DNA of 64,000 nt from an uncultured Bacteroidales bacterium (lineage in GTDB: Bacteria > Bacteroidota > Bacteroidia > Bacteroidales > P3). The position numbers were made by a program, and so were the translations under genes. Below are positions 1-8,290 of the stretch, one piece after another. The stretch covers positions 40,051 to 104,050 of the forward strand of contig CAMVGR010000007.1 of the NCBI GenBank assembly GCA_947167075.1, in the 5' to 3' direction. The notes under the pieces are model-generated. The model did no database searches. It was not told the origin of the DNA and worked only from the letters and a program-made list of their open reading frames with translations. Positions within the stretch are counted from its first letter, which is position 1. Every line of letters begins with the position of its first letter.

Positions 1-192
1 TGTCACCTCCTGCCGTTGGCGGTCGAGCAGGCAGTCGATGGCTTTTCCGTCGAGCACCTCGCCTCCGTCGTCCCACAGGTGCTTAGAGTGGCAGCCCGGA
101 CAGTGGCAGGGACACCCGCTGAGGTTGACGGCCAGCGTCACCTCGTCGGGTATCTCCTGGAATACTATATCGGTGTCGACGTACTTCAGCAT
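1..192 (-). CDS. nrdG: Anaerobic ribonucleotide reductase activating protein NrdG (3' end outside window)
   Basis: This is the N-terminal 64 residues of the radical SAM enzyme that makes the glycyl radical on NrdD. The motif CPCHCPGC gives the NrdG-type C-x3-C-x2-C spacing (C27, C31, C34) that binds the 4Fe-4S cluster and S-adenosylmethionine. The ATG is 4 bases after the nrdD stop, so the two genes are co-transcribed and presumably translationally coupled, which is the usual nrdDG order. The gene runs off the left edge, so the rest of the SAM domain is not visible. Identification is firm from the cysteine motif together with the nrdD neighbour. It should share the cobalamin riboswitch control seen upstream of nrdD. 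Confidence 0.93.
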   Translation of the reverse strand, partial: MLKYVDTDIVFQEIPDEVTLAVNLSGCPCHCPGCHSKHLWDDGGEVLDGKAIDCLLDRQRQEVT

Positions 193-196
193 CGCA

Positions 197-2293
197 CTAT
201 TTCATGGTGGCATAGAATCGGCGGGCGGCCTCCTCTTGGCGAGGCTGGCTGAAGTTGCTCACACGCTTCAGGTAGCCGATGATGCGGGTCATGTAGTCCA
301 CATCGGTCGAGTGGCAGTTGGGACACTCTTTCAGGTAGCGCTTGTCGATATGTCCACACTTGTTGCAGATGGTGTTGGGGATATTGAACGTGAAATAGTT
401 GCAGCCCTCTTTGGCAGCCACCTGTAGCAGCTGGCGGTATTGTTGCTGCGAGAGGTGCTCCTCGAGGTTGCAGTGCAGTGCCGATCCGCCGGTGAGGTGC
501 TCTATGTAGGGGGCACCATGCATGCGGAACTTGTCGAGCACAGTGAGCGAGGTGTCCTCGACGATGTAGAAGTAGGAGTTGTAGCAGTCGCGTGGCACAA
601 AGTAGCCATCCTCACGGTCCCACTTGGCATGCTTCACGCCCACGTTTTCGGCGGGTATCATCTCGCAGTTGAACATCACCTCTTTGGTGCGGTACTCCTT
701 GTTCTTCTTCTCGACCAGTCCGAGTACGGTCTGCACAAACTCGCGGTATTCGGGGCAATCCTTGATGGGTATGCCCATGAATTCGGCTGCCTCGACCAGT
801 CCGTTTACGCCGATGGTGAGGTATTGGCGGCTCATGTTGATGTAGCCAGCATCGAACAGTGGCAACATGCCGTGATCCTGCAGCTCTTTGAGGTTCTCGT
901 TGTAGGCCAGTTGCACTTTGTGGCAGAGGTCGATGATGTCTGTCAGGAATTCCTTGTAGTCCTTGCCGTTGTTGACGGCATATTGGATGCAGCGGTTGAG
1001 GTTGATGGTGAGCACGCTCTTCGAGCCGGTACTTACGCCACCGGCACCGAGGGTGTAGCTGAAGCCGTTGTCGGTGATTTCGTTGCGCAGGCGGCAGCAG
1101 GAGCTGAGCGAGTCGGCGTTGTCGCTGATGTAGGTGAAGAAGGAGTGCCCTTCGGCATACATCTCGGCGGTGAAGTCGGCCATATCTTGGTCGACAAAGT
1201 TCCCCTCTTTGTCGTAGAGCAGGGCCATGGTTTCGACGGGGAAGGTGAGCACTGCCTTGGTGCGTTCGTGGTTGAACCAGCGCATGAAGCGTTTCTGCAG
1301 CCACTTCAGTCCCTCCCAGTCGGGCGCGCTACCGTCGGGGAAGCGGAACTCTCCGAAGATGCTGTCGAAGTAGGGCTTGTCGTAGTAGGCCACATTCCAG
1401 AACACCGCCTGGTAGTTGCGGGCACCGGTGGGCTGGTTGAGGCTGTAAACAATCTGCTCGAAGCAGTCGGTCACCACCTTGTCGAGGGTGCGCTGCTTGA
1501 GGCTTAGGTCCACCACGCGGTCGGGCTCTTTCCAGTAGTCCTTGCCATAGTCGAGCCCGATGAAGTAGTTGAGGTACATTAGGAACTCGGGAGTGGCACA
1601 GGCTCCGCTGAGCATGGAGCTGACCATGAAGACCATGTTGATGAATCCGCCGCAGTAGCTCTTGAGGTTGGTAGGTGCGGTGCTATTGCCACCGATCGAG
1701 GTGGTGCCGCCCAGCAGCCAGGGATACATGGTGATCGAGGCACAGTAGTTGGCCAGCGAGGTCTCGTCGTTCTTGTATATGAAGTGGTGGGTGAGCAGGT
1801 CGATGTAGCGGTTGGCCATCTCCTTGCCATACATCTTCTTGATGCGGTCGGTGAGCAGACGGCGGTTGAGGCGAATGAAGTTGCTCTTGGGCAATTCGCC
1901 TATCAGCGTGGCGATGTTCTTGTGCTCCACGTTGGCGTTGGCGTCGTACTTGCTGCCGGTGGCGGCGTTGGCGGCATCGACATAGTCGGCCAGGAACTTC
2001 AGCTTCTCCATTGTCTCGCGGTCTTCGGTGTGCTGCTGCCGGTAGAGGATGAAGTTTTTGGCCACTGCGTAGTAGCCTTCCTGCATCAGCGCCACTTCCA
2101 CCTGGTTCTGTATCTCCTCCACAGTGATGCCATTGTGTATGTCGAGCCGCGAGAGGATCTTCGACAGGCGTCCCAGGTCGATGGGTTCGTTCAGCGATGC
2201 AAACGCCTTGATGATGGCGTTCATTATCTTGTCTAGCGAGAACCTTTCGGTTGTGCCGTCTCGCTTGGTGATGGTGAATGTGTTAGTCTCCAT
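197..2293 (-). CDS. nrdD: Anaerobic (class III) ribonucleoside-triphosphate reductase
   Basis: NrdD reduces ribonucleoside triphosphates to deoxyribonucleotides without oxygen, using a glycyl radical. The 698-residue protein has an N-terminal ATP-cone (begins TITKRDGTTERFSLDKI) for allosteric control, the long glycyl-radical barrel, and a C-terminal zinc site (C643, C646, C657, C660). It ends with the glycyl-radical motif RIIGY, radical glycine at 673. Length and domain order are normal for the family. It is the first gene of an nrdDG operon, behind a promoter at 2531-2561 and a cobalamin riboswitch at about 2345-2525. This arrangement predicts repression when B12 is plentiful, as expected if the genome also carries a B12-dependent class II reductase. 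No class II gene lies in this window. Confidence 0.97.
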   Translation of the reverse strand: METNTFTITKRDGTTERFSLDKIMNAIIKAFASLNEPIDLGRLSKILSRLDIHNGITVEEIQNQVEVALMQEGYYAVAKNFILYRQQHTEDRETMEKLKFLADYVDAANAATGSKYDANANVEHKNIATLIGELPKSNFIRLNRRLLTDRIKKMYGKEMANRYIDLLTHHFIYKNDETSLANYCASITMYPWLLGGTTSIGGNSTAPTNLKSYCGGFINMVFMVSSMLSGACATPEFLMYLNYFIGLDYGKDYWKEPDRVVDLSLKQRTLDKVVTDCFEQIVYSLNQPTGARNYQAVFWNVAYYDKPYFDSIFGEFRFPDGSAPDWEGLKWLQKRFMRWFNHERTKAVLTFPVETMALLYDKEGNFVDQDMADFTAEMYAEGHSFFTYISDNADSLSSCCRLRNEITDNGFSYTLGAGGVSTGSKSVLTINLNRCIQYAVNNGKDYKEFLTDIIDLCHKVQLAYNENLKELQDHGMLPLFDAGYINMSRQYLTIGVNGLVEAAEFMGIPIKDCPEYREFVQTVLGLVEKKNKEYRTKEVMFNCEMIPAENVGVKHAKWDREDGYFVPRDCYNSYFYIVEDTSLTVLDKFRMHGAPYIEHLTGGSALHCNLEEHLSQQQYRQLLQVAAKEGCNYFTFNIPNTICNKCGHIDKRYLKECPNCHSTDVDYMTRIIGYLKRVSNFSQPRQEEAARRFYATMK

Positions 2294-2344
2294 ATACTTT
2301 TCTCTTCATTGCTTTGTTTCGCGAAAGCTTTATTTCTCTTTTTA

Positions 2345-2525
2345 TCGGTCGAGGCAGGTCTCCTGGCTTACCCGTCGAACCACCATGCCTTCTCAGGTAG
2401 TGCACCCAATGGCGTTGTCTGGTGGTGGCATTCCTTATGGAATGAGTGGGCTTACAGTTGCGCGTCAGCCCGTGATTTCCACACGGTTCCCTATTGTTTC
2501 AGTGTTATGTACCGCGACTTTTTCT
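2345..2525 (-). promoter_or_regulatory. Cobalamin (AdoCbl) riboswitch upstream of nrdDG
   Basis: Read on the minus strand, the leader has the B12-box AGCCAGGAGACCTGCC at about 2353-2368. Upstream of it is the conserved core: GGGAACCGTGTGGAAATCAC, then GCTGACGCGCAACTGTAA at about 2450-2500. These match the hallmark elements of cobalamin riboswitches. The aptamer lies between the predicted transcription start (about 2523) and the nrdD ATG at 2293, leaving about 50 bases for the expression platform. B12 binding would be expected to shut off nrdDG. B12 elements in front of B12-independent ribonucleotide reductases are known in other bacteria. Confidence 0.95.
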
Positions 2526-2530
2526 GTTTG

Positions 2531-2561
2531 CAAAAATACATCCATTCCATCATTCGGCAAA
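2531..2561 (-). promoter_or_regulatory. Bacteroidota-type promoter for nrdDG
   Basis: On the minus strand a TTTG element (2558-2561) is followed after 19 bases by TATTTTTG (2531-2538). This is the Bacteroidota sigma-ABfr consensus TTTG-N19-TAnnTTTG. Transcription would start just before the cobalamin aptamer. Confidence 0.75.
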
Positions 2562-2705
2562 ATAAAGTTACAAACAATAGCCGTTGATAACTCTACCTTT
2601 CCCAACACCGGCTTGGGTTGTCGCAACATTCAATATCCAAGCTGCACTTCTTTATAATATTGATTCCATACTTTACGTTATTATAGCACACAAAAACACA
2701 CAGAC

Positions 2706-3182
2706 ATGACAATCGACGACAAGAAAAGACGCTACGAGTCGCTGCTGCCGGTGGTGGCTTCGCTATGCGACGGCGAGACAGACCTCATTGCTAAGATGGC
2801 CAATATCAGTGCATTGCTCCACAGCGAATTCGGTTTCTGGTGGACGGGATTCTACCGCGTGGTGGACGGCGAGTTGCTGCTAGGCCCTTTCCAGGGGCCG
2901 CTGGCATGTGTGCACATCGGATATGGCAAAGGTGTGTGCGGCACTTCGTGGAAGGAGGAACGCACCGTGGTGGTGCCCGACGTGGAGCAGTTCCCTGGCC
3001 ATATAGCCTGTAGCAGCGAGAGCCGCAGCGAGATAGTAGTGCCCGTCAGGTGCGACGGATGCATCGTTGCCGTCCTCGACATCGACAGTCGCGAGCTCGC
3101 CACCTTCGACGAGGTGGATGCAAGCTATCTGGAGCGTGTGTGCGACATCCTGACGCAGCCAGCCACAGGTCAGGCACGCTAG
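2706..3182 (+). CDS. msrC: Free methionine-(R)-sulfoxide reductase (GAF domain)
   Basis: The protein reduces free L-methionine-(R)-sulfoxide, an antioxidant role in the cytoplasm. Its 158 residues form one GAF domain. The blocks LGPFQGPLAC, GKGVCGTSW and FPGHIAC carry the three redox cysteines C68, C78 and C102, with the same spacing as C84, C94 and C118 of the E. coli enzyme. The conserved SRSEIVVP follows. It is a single gene transcribed away from nrdD, with an ATG start in an AT-rich leader. Downstream is a 420-bp gap with a palindromic repeat array and a terminator serving the opposite strand. Identity is secure because all three cysteines are present. Confidence 0.93.
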   Translation: MTIDDKKRRYESLLPVVASLCDGETDLIAKMANISALLHSEFGFWWTGFYRVVDGELLLGPFQGPLACVHIGYGKGVCGTSWKEERTVVVPDVEQFPGHIACSSESRSEIVVPVRCDGCIVAVLDIDSRELATFDEVDASYLERVCDILTQPATGQAR

Positions 3183-3309
3183 CCGCCCCATCACCCCCTA
3201 TTGTTCTATCTGCATGCCCCTCTATAGAGGCTGGCAGTGCTTTATATAATGTATCGACATAGGCCACAGCCCTGCCTGCAAGCCCTGTTGTGCGGTTCAT
3301 GCTCGCTTG

Positions 3310-3401
3310 TTGTCCGCTTGTTGTCCGGTTGTTGTCCGCTTTTAAACCGGACAACAAGCGGACAACAACCGGACAACAAGCGGACAACAAGCGGACAACA
3401 G
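3310..3401. repeat. Palindromic array of 11-bp units (family A, copy 1)
   Basis: Three units of TTGTCCG[C/G]TT[G/T] (3310-3342) are followed by a TTTAAA centre (3341-3346). Five units of the reverse complement [G/C]CGGACAACAA (3347-3401) follow. The period is exactly 11 bp and the whole can fold into a long hairpin with several slipped registers. A second copy is at 16190-16270. It occupies the gap between msrC and the zinc peptidase gene (3183-3603). Apart from this array and the terminator at 3544-3573 nothing else is recognisable in the gap. It is not a CRISPR, because there are no spacers. Confidence 0.9.
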
Positions 3402-3543
3402 CCGAACTTGGCAGGTGCTTTGCTCAGGTAGTGGACTCGGCTTGTGGGGGCGATGGGTATGCCTCACGCGGCTTTCCGACGAGCCGAAGTTACGGCATCT
3501 CCCCGGCAGGCAGGCCGATATATACCTCCCGAACGAAAAAGAA

Positions 3544-3573
3544 AAAGAGCCCTGTGTGTGACCAGGGCTCTTT
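3544..3573 (-). terminator. Rho-independent terminator of the zinc-peptidase operon
   Basis: A perfect 11-bp stem AAAGAGCCCTG / CAGGGCTCTTT with an 8-base loop is followed on the minus strand by a T-rich run (TTTTTCTTTTTCG). It lies about 30 bases after the stop of the gene at 3604. Confidence 0.9.
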
Positions 3574-3603
3574 GGCTGCTATGGATTGTCGGTGATAGCT
3601 GAC

Positions 3604-4461
3604 CTAGAGGCTGTTGTAGGAGGGCGAGAAGGTGTCGCCACCCTTGATGTTGCCTGTGGTGAGGCCTTTTTTCAGCCAGTACATACGCTGCTTCGAGCTG
3701 CCGTGGGTGAAGCTCTCGGGGGTGGAGTAGCCGCGTGCTTTCTTCTGCAGGTAGTCGTCGCCGATCTTCTGTGCGGCGTTGATGGCCTCTTCGATGTCGC
3801 CATCGTCGAGCGAGCCGAACATACGGTTCTCGTGGTATCCCCACACGCCAGCATAGTAGTCGGCCTGCAGCTCGATACGGACGCTGGTCCTATTCTTCTC
3901 GGCTTCCCCTTGGCGGGCCATCTGGTTGTGAGCCTGGTCGAGGGTGCCAAGCAGGTGCTGCACATGGTGTCCCACCTCGTGGGCGATGACATAGGCGCAG
4001 GCGAAGTCGCCCGCGGCACCGATGCTGCGGCTCATCTCGTTGAAGAAGTCGAGGTCGAGGTAGACCTGCTCGTCAGCCGAACAGTAGAAAGGACCTGCCG
4101 ACGAGGTGGCTCCGCCGCAGGCACTCTGCACCGAACCGTGGAAGAGAATGAGTTTGGGGGCACGATAGGTGAGCCCCATCTGCTTGAATTGTGCCGACCA
4201 TACATCCTCGGTGCTGGCAAGAATCTGTAGGGCGAAGGTCTTGAATTCCTCCTCCTGAGCGGTGGGGGTATACTCCTCGGTGGTCTGCATCTGGTTCGAA
4301 GCCACCTGTTGGATGACTTCGGACGGGTTGCGCCCCATGAGGAGCATGATGATGGCCACGATGATGGCTCCGCCACCACCGATGCCGGCAATCTTGGCAC
4401 CGCTGCCTTTGCCGCGGCGGTCTTCGAAATTGGTGCTTTGTCTGCGATTGTTTAAGTCCAT
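3604..4461 (-). CDS. YpfJ-type neutral zinc metallopeptidase (PF04228 family)
   Basis: This is a membrane-anchored predicted metalloprotease of 285 residues. A charged N-terminus (DLNNRRQSTNFEDRRG, typical of the YpfJ family) is followed by one membrane segment (about 25-43). The catalytic domain has the HEVGHH zinc motif at 161-166. A downstream QADYYAGVW segment supplies the further conserved acidic residue typical of the family. Length is normal. The ATG is 22 bases after the glycosyltransferase stop, so it is probably the last gene of a five-gene minus-strand operon that ends at the terminator at 3544-3573. The physiological substrate of this family is not known. Nothing is missing from the catalytic motif. 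Confidence 0.9.
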   Translation of the reverse strand: MDLNNRRQSTNFEDRRGKGSGAKIAGIGGGGAIIVAIIMLLMGRNPSEVIQQVASNQMQTTEEYTPTAQEEEFKTFALQILASTEDVWSAQFKQMGLTYRAPKLILFHGSVQSACGGATSSAGPFYCSADEQVYLDLDFFNEMSRSIGAAGDFACAYVIAHEVGHHVQHLLGTLDQAHNQMARQGEAEKNRTSVRIELQADYYAGVWGYHENRMFGSLDDGDIEEAINAAQKIGDDYLQKKARGYSTPESFTHGSSKQRMYWLKKGLTTGNIKGGDTFSPSYNSL

Positions 4462-4483
4462 AGTATTGTTTTTTTGCTGATTG

Positions 4484-5653
4484 TCAATGATTGATTATAC
4501 GTTCCAAAGAGGCCACGGCCACAGGCCACGAATAGTGGTCGATGACGAACCTGTGGCCACTGTCGGCGATGGCATCGTGCAGTTCGTCGACGGTCAGTTT
4601 CAGTATCAGGTCTGCCAGTTCGCTGGCACTGTCGCCCACAAGGAGGTGCTCGCCCGGGGTGGCTCCGAGGGGGGTGGCGGCTAGCGAGGTAGTGACGCAG
4701 GGCAGCTGCATCGACATGGCTTCGAGCAGTTTGTTCTGCATGCCGCTGCCGATGCGCATGGGTGCGACGAAGATGCGGGCCGAGGCATAGGCGTCGCGTA
4801 TGTCGGCCATCCGTCCGCTAACGCTGACCCTAGGGCCGGCGAGTGCACGCACGGCGGGTTTGGGGTCGGCTCCGGCCAAGAGCACGTTGATGCCGTGGGG
4901 CTGTCGCTCCCAGACCAGGGGCATGATTTCTTTCACCAACCAGCAGGCTGCGTCGACATTGGGGGCGTAGGACATATTGCCGGTGAAGACGATAGTGTAG
5001 CGGGGAGTGGTCGGAGGGTAGTGGACGGTATTGAAGTATTCGGTGTCGACCCCATTCGGCACTAGGCACACCGAGGGGTCGATGGCATCGCGGTCGGCTG
5101 TGGCGATGACGGTGGTGGCATCGAAGAGGGCGAGGGCTTGCTGCTCGGTGCGGCGAAGGGCGCGCTCCTCGTAGCGGAGCAGTAGTCGCATGGGGCCGCG
5201 CGAGTGCTCGCGGCGGCGCTGCACATTGAGCGAGAGGGCATCTTGGAAGTCGAGCACAGCTCGGATGGAAAGTGAGCGATGGAGGGTGGAAAGGGTGGGC
5301 ATGGTGCGTACCATCTGGCAGTAGATCACGTCGGGATGCACCTGCTGTGTCCAGCGGGCAAATGATTTCTGTGCGTGGCGTGAGGTCCAGTAGCCCAGTT
5401 GTAAGGGTTTTCCGTCGAAGAAGGCTTTTAGTATGCCCCAGGCACACTCCCACCAGTGCAGCCGTGCTGTTCGGACGGCGGCGACCATCGATGACAGATG
5501 GTCGAGATCGTCGCTACTCACATCATTGTGCGACAGGGCGAAGAGATAGACCTCGTGCCGCTTGGCGAGCTCCGCTATCTGGTGGTAGGCCCGCAGCTTG
5601 TCGCCCTTGTCGAGAGGGTAGGGGAAGCGAGGTAGCAGGACGAGGATCTTCAT
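4484..5653 (-). CDS. Glycosyltransferase, group 1 (GT4-like, Stp1-type)
   Basis: A GT-B fold sugar transferase of 389 residues. The N-terminus MKILVLLPRFPYPLDKGDKL is typical of the group named sugar transferase PEP-CTERM/EpsH1 or Stp1. The C-terminal half has the nucleotide-sugar binding pattern (FTGNMSYAPN, LLAGADPKP, APMRIGSGMQNKLLEAM). The final GSGxxxKxxEAM is the GT4 donor-site signature. It lies 9 bases after topoisomerase IV subunit A and 22 before the zinc peptidase on the same strand. The acceptor cannot be told from sequence. It is likely a cell-surface or exopolysaccharide enzyme. The family call is secure, the specificity unknown. Confidence 0.88.
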   Translation of the reverse strand: MKILVLLPRFPYPLDKGDKLRAYHQIAELAKRHEVYLFALSHNDVSSDDLDHLSSMVAAVRTARLHWWECAWGILKAFFDGKPLQLGYWTSRHAQKSFARWTQQVHPDVIYCQMVRTMPTLSTLHRSLSIRAVLDFQDALSLNVQRRREHSRGPMRLLLRYEERALRRTEQQALALFDATTVIATADRDAIDPSVCLVPNGVDTEYFNTVHYPPTTPRYTIVFTGNMSYAPNVDAACWLVKEIMPLVWERQPHGINVLLAGADPKPAVRALAGPRVSVSGRMADIRDAYASARIFVAPMRIGSGMQNKLLEAMSMQLPCVTTSLAATPLGATPGEHLLVGDSASELADLILKLTVDELHDAIADSGHRFVIDHYSWPVAVASLERIINH

Positions 5654-5662
5654 GATTGGAGT

Positions 5663-8281
5663 TTAAAACAGTTGTGTCTGTGTGCCTTCGGCGAAACCCT
5701 GTCGGTCGTCGATCGTGGTGGCGTTGTCGGCAGAGGGTGTATTGTCGTCGTCGGCTGTGTCGGGCTCCGGATCGGGCTTTATGGGGGTGAGCCAGTTGAA
5801 GGCATCGACGGCGAAGGTGGTAAGGCGCTTGCCTTTGGCCTTGGCACTCTTCACGGCGATGAAGTCTTCGAGCTCCACTATTTCGCTCTGTATCTTCTTG
5901 CCACTGTCTTCCGCATAGACGACCTCTAGTCGGGGATAGTAGTCGATCGAGAAGGAGATCAGTTGGCTGCCGTCGTCGTCGAGGAAGGGTTGCTTGCGAT
6001 CGGTAGGTTCGGGGACGAATCGTTTAAGGTAGGGGTAGCCCTCAGCCGACCGGTAGAGGATGGTGACGATGGCGTTGGACTGGTATTTGCGTAGGTCGAT
6101 GAGGTCGTCGTCGTAGTGGTTGGCCAGGTCGAACGAGGTGGTCCGATAGTGGCCCGATTGCATTAGGCAGAGTATCTTGTCGTTGCCTTTGAACTCGCCG
6201 ATATAGCGTCCAGCTTCGTTCACATTGAGCCGTTTGATGCTGGGGTCGAACCATATCTTGCGGGCACTGAGTGTGCTGACTCCCGAATCCTTCAGGTTGA
6301 TGCTGCGAACGGCGTTGCGGGTCAGTATGTTGCCCATGCTCTGTCGGCCTTTGATGGCGAGGGTCTTGAAGTCGAAGTCGAAGGATACTTTCTTTAGTTT
6401 CGGGTTGCTGACATGGTGCACAGTGACTACTTCGGCTTCGCCGTTGGGGTTGGCGGTGAAATAGAGCACCTTGCTGTTTTTGGTACCTTTGGTGAGTTGA
6501 TAGTCACGGTCGCGTGTGATAGAGGTGACGGAGAATCGTTTCACCATGGCGTAGCCCGCACTGCCATCGCGGTATATCATATTGTACACAGTGCGTTCGT
6601 CGCGTTTGCGGAAGACAGAGATGAACAGTATCTCTTTGCAGTCCTGCGAGCCTACGAAGCCTTTCTCCTGCACTTTGGTGACCATGAATGTACCGTCGCG
6701 GCGGAAGACAATGATGTCGTCCAGCCGTGAACAGTCGCAGGCCACTTCCACACCTTCTTCCTTCTTCAACCCCCAACCGGCGAAACCGGTCTGATAGTTG
6801 ACGTATAGTTTCTCGTTGGCGATGGCCACCGTGGTGGCTTCTATATCGTCGAAATCTCTTATTTCGGTGCGTCGCTCGCGTCCCTGTCCGTATTTCTTCA
6901 GTATGTCCTCGAAGTAGCGGATGGTGTAGTCGGTAAGATGTGCCAGGTGGTTCTTTACCTCCTCGATGGTCATTTCGATATTGGCAATCTCATCCACAGC
7001 TTTCTTTATGTCGAACTTGGAGATCTTCCTTACAGGCTTCTCGCACAGTTTCAGTACATCGTCGCGGGTGATTTCCTTCTTGAACAGTTTGCGGTAGGGG
7101 TCGAATGCACGTTCGATGGCCACCAGTTGTGCCTCCCACGTGTCTTGGTCTTTCTCCAACTGCTTGTATATTCGTTTCTCGAAGAATATCTTCTCTAGGC
7201 TTACCCAATGCCAACGGTCTTCTAGTTCGCCTAGCTGTATCTCCAGTTCTTGCCGCAGCAGGTCGCGTGTGCGCATGGTGTTGTGGCGCAGGATGTCGCT
7301 GGCGGTCATAAAGACGGGTTTGTCGTTCACAATGACACAGGTCTGTGGCGAGAAGGAAATCTGACATGAGGTGAATGCGTAGAGTGCATCGATGGTTTGG
7401 TCTGGGCTCACTCCCGACGGGAGATAGACCACTATCTCTACCTCTGCCGCTGTGTTGTCGTCTACTTTCTTGATTTTGATCTTCCCTTTTTCGTTGGCCT
7501 TAAGGATGCTGTCGATAAGTACGTCGGTGGTGACGGTATATGGAAGCTCGGTGATGACAATGGCTTTCCGCTTGTCGTCGTAGTGCATTTTGGCACGGAT
7601 ACGCAGGCGGCCACCCAATGCTGCGTCGTTGTATCGGCTCACATCTATCAGTCCCCCCGTAGGGAAATCGGGGTAGATTACAAATTCCTCGTTTTTCAGT
7701 ATCTTGATGCTACATTGCAGCAGTTCGCAGAAGTTGTGAGGAAGGATGACCGACGTGAGGGTGACGGCGATGCCTTTGGTGCCTTGAGCCAGCAGTAGTG
7801 GGAATTTGATGGGCAGGGTGACGGGTTCTTGTTTACGTCCGTCGTAGGATGGTTTCCATTGAGTGGTCTTAGGATTGAACACCACCTCTTTGGCAAACTT
7901 GGAGAGTCGTGCCTCGATGTATCGGCCTGCTGCGGCATCGTCGCCGGTGAGGATGTTGCCCCAGTTTCCCTGGGTATCGATGAGAAGCTCTTTTTGGCCT
8001 AGATTGACGAGGGCATCTTTGATAGAGGCATCGCCATGGGGATGGTATTGCATGGTGTTGCCCACGATGTTAGCCACTTTGGTGTAGCGTCCGTCGTCGG
8101 TCTCACGCATGGCGTGCAGTATACGTCGTTGCACTGGTTTTAGTCCGTCGTCGATGTCGGGCACCGAGCGGTCCAAGATGACATCCGATGCGTAATCGAT
8201 CCAGTAGTCGCGAAACATGCCGTTGAGCGAAAGCGTTTCGCCCTCGTGCTCGGCAGGTGTATTGGGGGTGTTCTCTTCCAT
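5663..8281 (-). CDS. parC: DNA topoisomerase IV subunit A (GyrA/ParC family)
   Basis: This is the DNA breakage-reunion subunit of a type IIA topoisomerase, 872 residues. The N-terminal winged-helix and tower domains include SVPDIDDGLKPVQRRILHAM and HPHGDAS. The catalytic pair R120-Y121 sits in AAAGRYIEARLSKF. The C-terminal half is a divergent beta-pinwheel that lacks a clear gyrase QRRGGKG box, which favours a ParC-like decatenase over GyrA. Residues after about 820 are acidic and low in complexity. The partner ATPase subunit is not in this window. The gene is 9 bases downstream of lepB in the same operon. Bacteroidota annotation often uses the neutral name DNA gyrase/topoisomerase IV subunit A. 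Confidence 0.92.
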   Translation of the reverse strand: MEENTPNTPAEHEGETLSLNGMFRDYWIDYASDVILDRSVPDIDDGLKPVQRRILHAMRETDDGRYTKVANIVGNTMQYHPHGDASIKDALVNLGQKELLIDTQGNWGNILTGDDAAAGRYIEARLSKFAKEVVFNPKTTQWKPSYDGRKQEPVTLPIKFPLLLAQGTKGIAVTLTSVILPHNFCELLQCSIKILKNEEFVIYPDFPTGGLIDVSRYNDAALGGRLRIRAKMHYDDKRKAIVITELPYTVTTDVLIDSILKANEKGKIKIKKVDDNTAAEVEIVVYLPSGVSPDQTIDALYAFTSCQISFSPQTCVIVNDKPVFMTASDILRHNTMRTRDLLRQELEIQLGELEDRWHWVSLEKIFFEKRIYKQLEKDQDTWEAQLVAIERAFDPYRKLFKKEITRDDVLKLCEKPVRKISKFDIKKAVDEIANIEMTIEEVKNHLAHLTDYTIRYFEDILKKYGQGRERRTEIRDFDDIEATTVAIANEKLYVNYQTGFAGWGLKKEEGVEVACDCSRLDDIIVFRRDGTFMVTKVQEKGFVGSQDCKEILFISVFRKRDERTVYNMIYRDGSAGYAMVKRFSVTSITRDRDYQLTKGTKNSKVLYFTANPNGEAEVVTVHHVSNPKLKKVSFDFDFKTLAIKGRQSMGNILTRNAVRSINLKDSGVSTLSARKIWFDPSIKRLNVNEAGRYIGEFKGNDKILCLMQSGHYRTTSFDLANHYDDDLIDLRKYQSNAIVTILYRSAEGYPYLKRFVPEPTDRKQPFLDDDGSQLISFSIDYYPRLEVVYAEDSGKKIQSEIVELEDFIAVKSAKAKGKRLTTFAVDAFNWLTPIKPDPEPDTADDDNTPSADNATTIDDRQGFAEGTQTQLF

Positions 8282-8290
8282 GTTAGTTCA

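Noticed and set aside
440..1507. Long open frame of 355 codons opposite nrdD
   Set aside because: It is antisense to a clearly real gene, has no recognisable motif and shows the Val/Gly/His-rich bias typical of shadow translation of a GC-rich gene.
3310..3401. CRISPR array
   Set aside because: Units are contiguous 11-mers with no spacers, inverted around a centre, and no cas genes are nearby. The same holds for the family B arrays and the 46-bp repeats.
3237..3595. Short frames over the family A array on both strands
   Set aside because: They only translate the 11-bp repeat (CCPLVVRLLS-like text on one strand, NKRTTSGQQ-like on the other) and have no independent support.
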